Source: an uncultured Saprospiraceae bacterium
GTDB lineage: Bacteria > Bacteroidota > Bacteroidia > Chitinophagales > Saprospiraceae
Direction of reading: 5' to 3'
NCBI GenBank assembly: GCA_937921555.1
Contig: CAKZUV010000374.1
Coordinates: 1 to 34,669, forward strand
DNA: 34,669 nt
Shown here piece after piece: positions 31,802 to 34,669 of this stretch. The stretch's first letter is position 1, and every line of letters starts with the position of its first letter. The notes under the pieces were generated by a model, which saw only the letters and a program-made list of their open reading frames with translations, did no database searches and was not told the DNA's origin. Position numbers and translations under genes: made by a program.

Positions 31802-34513
31802 ATGAATATTGCTAAGATTACCATCATCTGTCTTTTATTAACAGTGACTTTTACACTGTCTGCCCAGACGAAGAAAACCAGTATGCAAGACGCCAGGAAA
31901 CAGGCGCTCGAACGTGCTATGAAGGCCCGAAAGGGTGAAAGTGTCGATCCGACTCCAATTGAATCGGTCGACAATACTTCCAAAATAAGTATTGAAGAGA
32001 TACATCGAGCGGCAGCTCCCGATGCCGAGGATATGTCTATTGGTTCGGCCAGTACACCCGAAGTGGTAATGGAAACCTCAAAAGAATTGTCCAAAAAGGA
32101 AAAGAAAAAAATTAAAAAGAAAAAGAAGAAGGCGAAGGATAGTCCTGCTAAAATGGCAGCGACCGAAAAAAATGTACCAACGCAGAAACAAGACGCTTAC
32201 AGTACTTCTGCTCCGGAAACAGTACAACCGGAAATGGATAAAACAGAACAAGTAGCAACTGAAAGTTTTGGTGAAAACAATTTCGATGAAAATGAAACCC
32301 AACCAACCAATACTCCTACTCAAAAAGATGCTCATTCGGCGGTTAACGATATGAAACCGTCTGACGTTTCTTATAATAAAAGTAATATCCCATCTCCTTC
32401 CACTGAACATCTAAAAAAGATGGAAGAGAAAACAATGAGAGAAGAAGCGCGACTGGCGGAGTTACAAAATCTGCGTCAGCAAGAAGAAGAAAAACAGGCG
32501 GCTATTGCTGCCGAAGCAAACAAAATGGATCAGCTCGTACGGGAACAAGCGGAAGAAAAAGCACGACTGGCAGCACTCAAACAACAAAAAGAAATTGAGG
32601 CTAAACGTCTTGAAAATCAAAGAGCAGAGGCGGCACGGTTAGCAGAAATTGAAGCAGCCCGTAAAGCCGAAGAACGTCGATTGGAAGAACTGGCAGCAGC
32701 CCGCACGGCAGAAGCACTTCAACTGGAATCGCTGAAAAGAGAGGAACGCAGACTCGCTGAACTCGAACATCAAACCAAAGCGGAAGAAGCACGTATCGAA
32801 GCGTTACAGAAACAATTGATTCTCGAGGAAGCGCGTAATCAAAAAGCACGCGAAGAAGCGCAAAAACTGGCCGAACTGGAACGCCAGCGCATCGAAGAAG
32901 AAAAGAGAGTAGAACGTTTACAGGCAGATCAGGAGGCAGAACTCAAACGCCAGGAAGCCATCAAAGTGGAACAGGAACGGTACGCAGAACTGGCCAAAAA
33001 ACGTGTACAACAAGAGGCAGAACTGGCCGAACTTAAAAGACAGGGAGAGCTCGAGATCATCCGCTTGAGAGCAGAGTCCGAGGAGCAAGCCCGACTTGAC
33101 CGGATCGCGGAAGAAAAAAGAATCGAAGAACAGCGTATCGCTGATCTGGAAAAATTAAAAATCGAAGAGGCCGAACAACAAAAGGCGTATCTCGCAGAGC
33201 AGGATCGACTGGCTGAAATGGAAAAAGCCCGTATCCAGCAAGAAACAGAACTGGCCGAATTAAAATTGAAAGGAGAAATGGAGAAAGCCCGTCTGAAAAA
33301 TGAGGCCATCCAGCAAGCGATCGCGGCAGAAAAGCAGCAGAAAGAATTAATCGAAAAACAAAAACGGGAGGAAGAAGCGCTGCACGAAAAGATAGCAAAG
33401 GAAAAAGAAGCTACCCGGTTAGCTGAAATTAAGCGGACTCAGGCCGCCGAAAAAGAGAAAAAAGAATTGTTGAAAAAACAACAAAAAGAAGAAAAGAAAA
33501 GGCTGAAGCAAATCGAAAAAGAACGTAAACGACTAGAAAAACTGGAGAAAGAACGCATCAAGGAGGAAGTAAAACTGGCTGAGGAGCTAAAAAAGCGAAA
33601 GATCGAGGAAGCTAAAATGGCCGCCGAAGAAAAAGAACGAAAAGCGAAACAGCTCGAAAAAGTCAAAATGGAAAAAGAAAAAGTGGAAAAGCAGGCCGCC
33701 GAAGCGGAAGCCATCAGACTCGAAGCAGAAGAAGCTGCGCGCCAGCAAAGAGCAGCAGCAGAAGATAAAAAACTACAGATCGCAGTAGCAGAAAATGCGG
33801 CTAACGAAGCAAAGACTCAGGCACAAATGCAGGTCGACAAACGCGCTGCCGAAGTTTTGCTCGAAGAAAAAACCAAGCAGGAAGCTGCCATCCGGGAAGA
33901 AGCTGCACGACTCCGTCAACTCGAAGCGGAAGCTAAGCAAGTAGAAGATAACATCCCAATAGAGGCACCTGAAACCGCTATGACAACGGAAGAGGTAAAA
34001 ACGGAAATGGTAGAAATGGAAGCAACAGAAATGAAAATAGTTTCACCCGATACCGAAGTGACTATTCCGAATACAACTACAACTATTGACAATACTTCTA
34101 CGACTAGCAGTACGCAGATGATAGAAGCAGCTAATTTTAACATTGCCGACTTCATGGGAAAAACAGTGGTGCTTAATTTCTGGAGAAGTGATGATCCGGG
34201 TTCTATGGAAATTATGCCAACTTTAAATAATCTGGTAGACAAATATCAGGGACCGGACGTGGTTTTTATCAGTATCTCTACCGATGACAGTGCTACCGCA
34301 ATGGCAGCGGCCCAGGCAGCAGGATTTAAATATCAGGTGATAGCCAACGGTTCGGAGATCATTTCTGATTTAAATATTTCTAAATTTCCATCACACGTAG
34401 TACTAGACGAAAAAGGACAGCGGATTGCTACTTTTTCTAAAAATTCTCCACAGGTATTAGCAGGATTAGAATATACTATTAAAAAACACTTAAAACTTCT
34501 TAACGGGTTTTAA
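31802..34513 (+). CDS. Exported long coiled-coil protein with C-terminal thioredoxin-like domain lacking CxxC
   Basis: The 903-residue protein has a signal peptide (cleavage near LSA, residue 21) and a low-complexity polar region with a Lys-rich patch (about 95-112). A charged Ala/Glu/Lys/Arg-rich helix of about 510 residues follows (about 203-713), of the kind seen in TolA-like proteins and single alpha-helices. Within it, QQEAELAELKRQGE and QQETELAELKLKGE recur 76 residues apart. After a Thr/Glu-rich linker, residues about 770-903 form a TlpA/AhpC-like thioredoxin fold. Where active proteins have W-C-x-x-C, this one has FWRSDDPGS, with D798 and S801 at the cysteine positions, although cis-proline P863 (KFPSH) remains. 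A redox role is unlikely; a periplasm-spanning scaffold is a reasonable guess. Confidence 0.82.
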   Translation: MNIAKITIICLLLTVTFTLSAQTKKTSMQDARKQALERAMKARKGESVDPTPIESVDNTSKISIEEIHRAAAPDAEDMSIGSASTPEVVMETSKELSKKEKKKIKKKKKKAKDSPAKMAATEKNVPTQKQDAYSTSAPETVQPEMDKTEQVATESFGENNFDENETQPTNTPTQKDAHSAVNDMKPSDVSYNKSNIPSPSTEHLKKMEEKTMREEARLAELQNLRQQEEEKQAAIAAEANKMDQLVREQAEEKARLAALKQQKEIEAKRLENQRAEAARLAEIEAARKAEERRLEELAAARTAEALQLESLKREERRLAELEHQTKAEEARIEALQKQLILEEARNQKAREEAQKLAELERQRIEEEKRVERLQADQEAELKRQEAIKVEQERYAELAKKRVQQEAELAELKRQGELEIIRLRAESEEQARLDRIAEEKRIEEQRIADLEKLKIEEAEQQKAYLAEQDRLAEMEKARIQQETELAELKLKGEMEKARLKNEAIQQAIAAEKQQKELIEKQKREEEALHEKIAKEKEATRLAEIKRTQAAEKEKKELLKKQQKEEKKRLKQIEKERKRLEKLEKERIKEEVKLAEELKKRKIEEAKMAAEEKERKAKQLEKVKMEKEKVEKQAAEAEAIRLEAEEAARQQRAAAEDKKLQIAVAENAANEAKTQAQMQVDKRAAEVLLEEKTKQEAAIREEAARLRQLEAEAKQVEDNIPIEAPETAMTTEEVKTEMVEMEATEMKIVSPDTEVTIPNTTTTIDNTSTTSSTQMIEAANFNIADFMGKTVVLNFWRSDDPGSMEIMPTLNNLVDKYQGPDVVFISISTDDSATAMAAAQAAGFKYQVIANGSEIISDLNISKFPSHVVLDEKGQRIATFSKNSPQVLAGLEYTIKKHLKLLNGF

Positions 34514-34532
34514 AACGTTAGAACTTAGCTGG

Positions 34533-34553
34533 ACTTTAGCATTTTGCTAAAGT
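34533..34553. terminator. Hairpin after the coiled-coil gene
   Basis: ACTTTAGCA and TGCTAAAGT form a 9-bp stem with a 3-base loop, 19 bases after the stop. The following bases are A-rich rather than T-rich on the plus strand, so plus-strand termination is uncertain. Confidence 0.45.
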
Positions 34554-34585
34554 TGGAAAAAATAAGAGAATTCCAAATGTCTGAG

Positions 34586-34593
34586 TAAATTTG
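34586..34593 (+). promoter_or_regulatory. Possible -7 box for the gene at the window end
   Basis: TAAATTTG matches TAnnTTTG and overlaps the left arm of an inverted repeat (AAATTTGA at 34587-34594, TCAAATTT at 34607-34614) that abuts the ATG at 34615. No -33 element is evident. Confidence 0.35.
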
Positions 34594-34614
34594 AATAGAC
34601 TAAAACTCAAATTT

Positions 34615-34669
34615 ATGTTTACTCTTCCATCAGAATTCTCGAAACAAATATCGGCATTTGCTCCGTTAT
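34615..34669 (+). CDS. Start of a gene cut by the window end
   Basis: An open frame of 18 codons begins MFTLPSEFSKQIS and runs off the window. It has a plausible start context but is too short to identify. The inverted repeat directly before the ATG would fit a transposase gene near an element end, but this is a guess. Confidence 0.4.
   Translation, partial: MFTLPSEFSKQISAFAPL

Noticed and set aside
32078-33714. Several minus-strand frames opposite the coiled-coil gene
   Set aside because: They are Ser/Phe/Leu-rich mirror images of Glu/Lys/Arg codons and have no independent support.

Overview
The window looks like a chromosome segment from the phylum Bacteroidota, most likely Saprospiria (Lewinella/Saprospiraceae-like). 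Several things point there: a SusC/SusD pair under FecI/FecR-type control, two proteins with type IX secretion (T9SS) C-terminal sorting domains, DUF4837, a bacterial GGGP synthase, many short lipoproteins, and promoter-like boxes of the Bacteroidota TAnnTTTG type. Placement below phylum is inference. I found no rRNA, tRNA, CRISPR array or complete insertion sequence.

Layout. 1-4743 (+): ligA (NAD-dependent DNA ligase), a TlpA-type thioredoxin lipoprotein and a VanX-type D-Ala-D-Ala dipeptidase lipoprotein, separated by repeat-bearing spacers and a strong hairpin. 5247-7923 (+): a MoxR AAA+ ATPase without its usual DUF58/VWA neighbours, a spacer with three consecutive palindromes, and a DUF4837 lipoprotein. 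8105-10482 (+): an ECF sigma factor, an overlapping membrane zinc-finger/TPR protein (probable anti-sigma) and a medium-chain dehydrogenase/reductase, tightly packed.

10659-23785 (-): a compact polysaccharide utilisation locus, probably for xylan. In transcription order it holds a FecI-like sigma factor, FecR anti-sigma factor, SusC transporter with an N-terminal STN signalling domain, SusD, a two-TIG-domain surface glycan-binding lipoprotein, a 995-residue secreted protein made of five tandem carbohydrate-binding-like repeats, and a GH10 xylanase. The last two carry T9SS sorting domains. The inferred logic is that the exported xylanase cuts xylan, the TIG lipoprotein and the five-repeat protein hold the chain at the cell surface, SusCD imports oligosaccharides, and the STN domain reports occupancy to FecR and the sigma factor. 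The five-repeat protein is the best candidate for something undescribed.

23979-34669: FolB fused to a Cys_rich_CWC zinc-finger-like domain; a DUF4197 lipoprotein; an SGNH esterase (-); a small secreted protein; a 120-residue conserved hypothetical protein (-); a DUF3857/transglutaminase-like protein whose catalytic Cys is Ser; GGGP synthase; RsgA; an unlisted 54-residue membrane protein; a 903-residue coiled-coil protein ending in a thioredoxin-like fold that has lost CxxC; and the first codons of a gene cut by the window end.

The spacers are rich in short hyphenated palindromes. Two of them, about 19 kb apart, share a loop sequence while their stems differ by compensatory changes.
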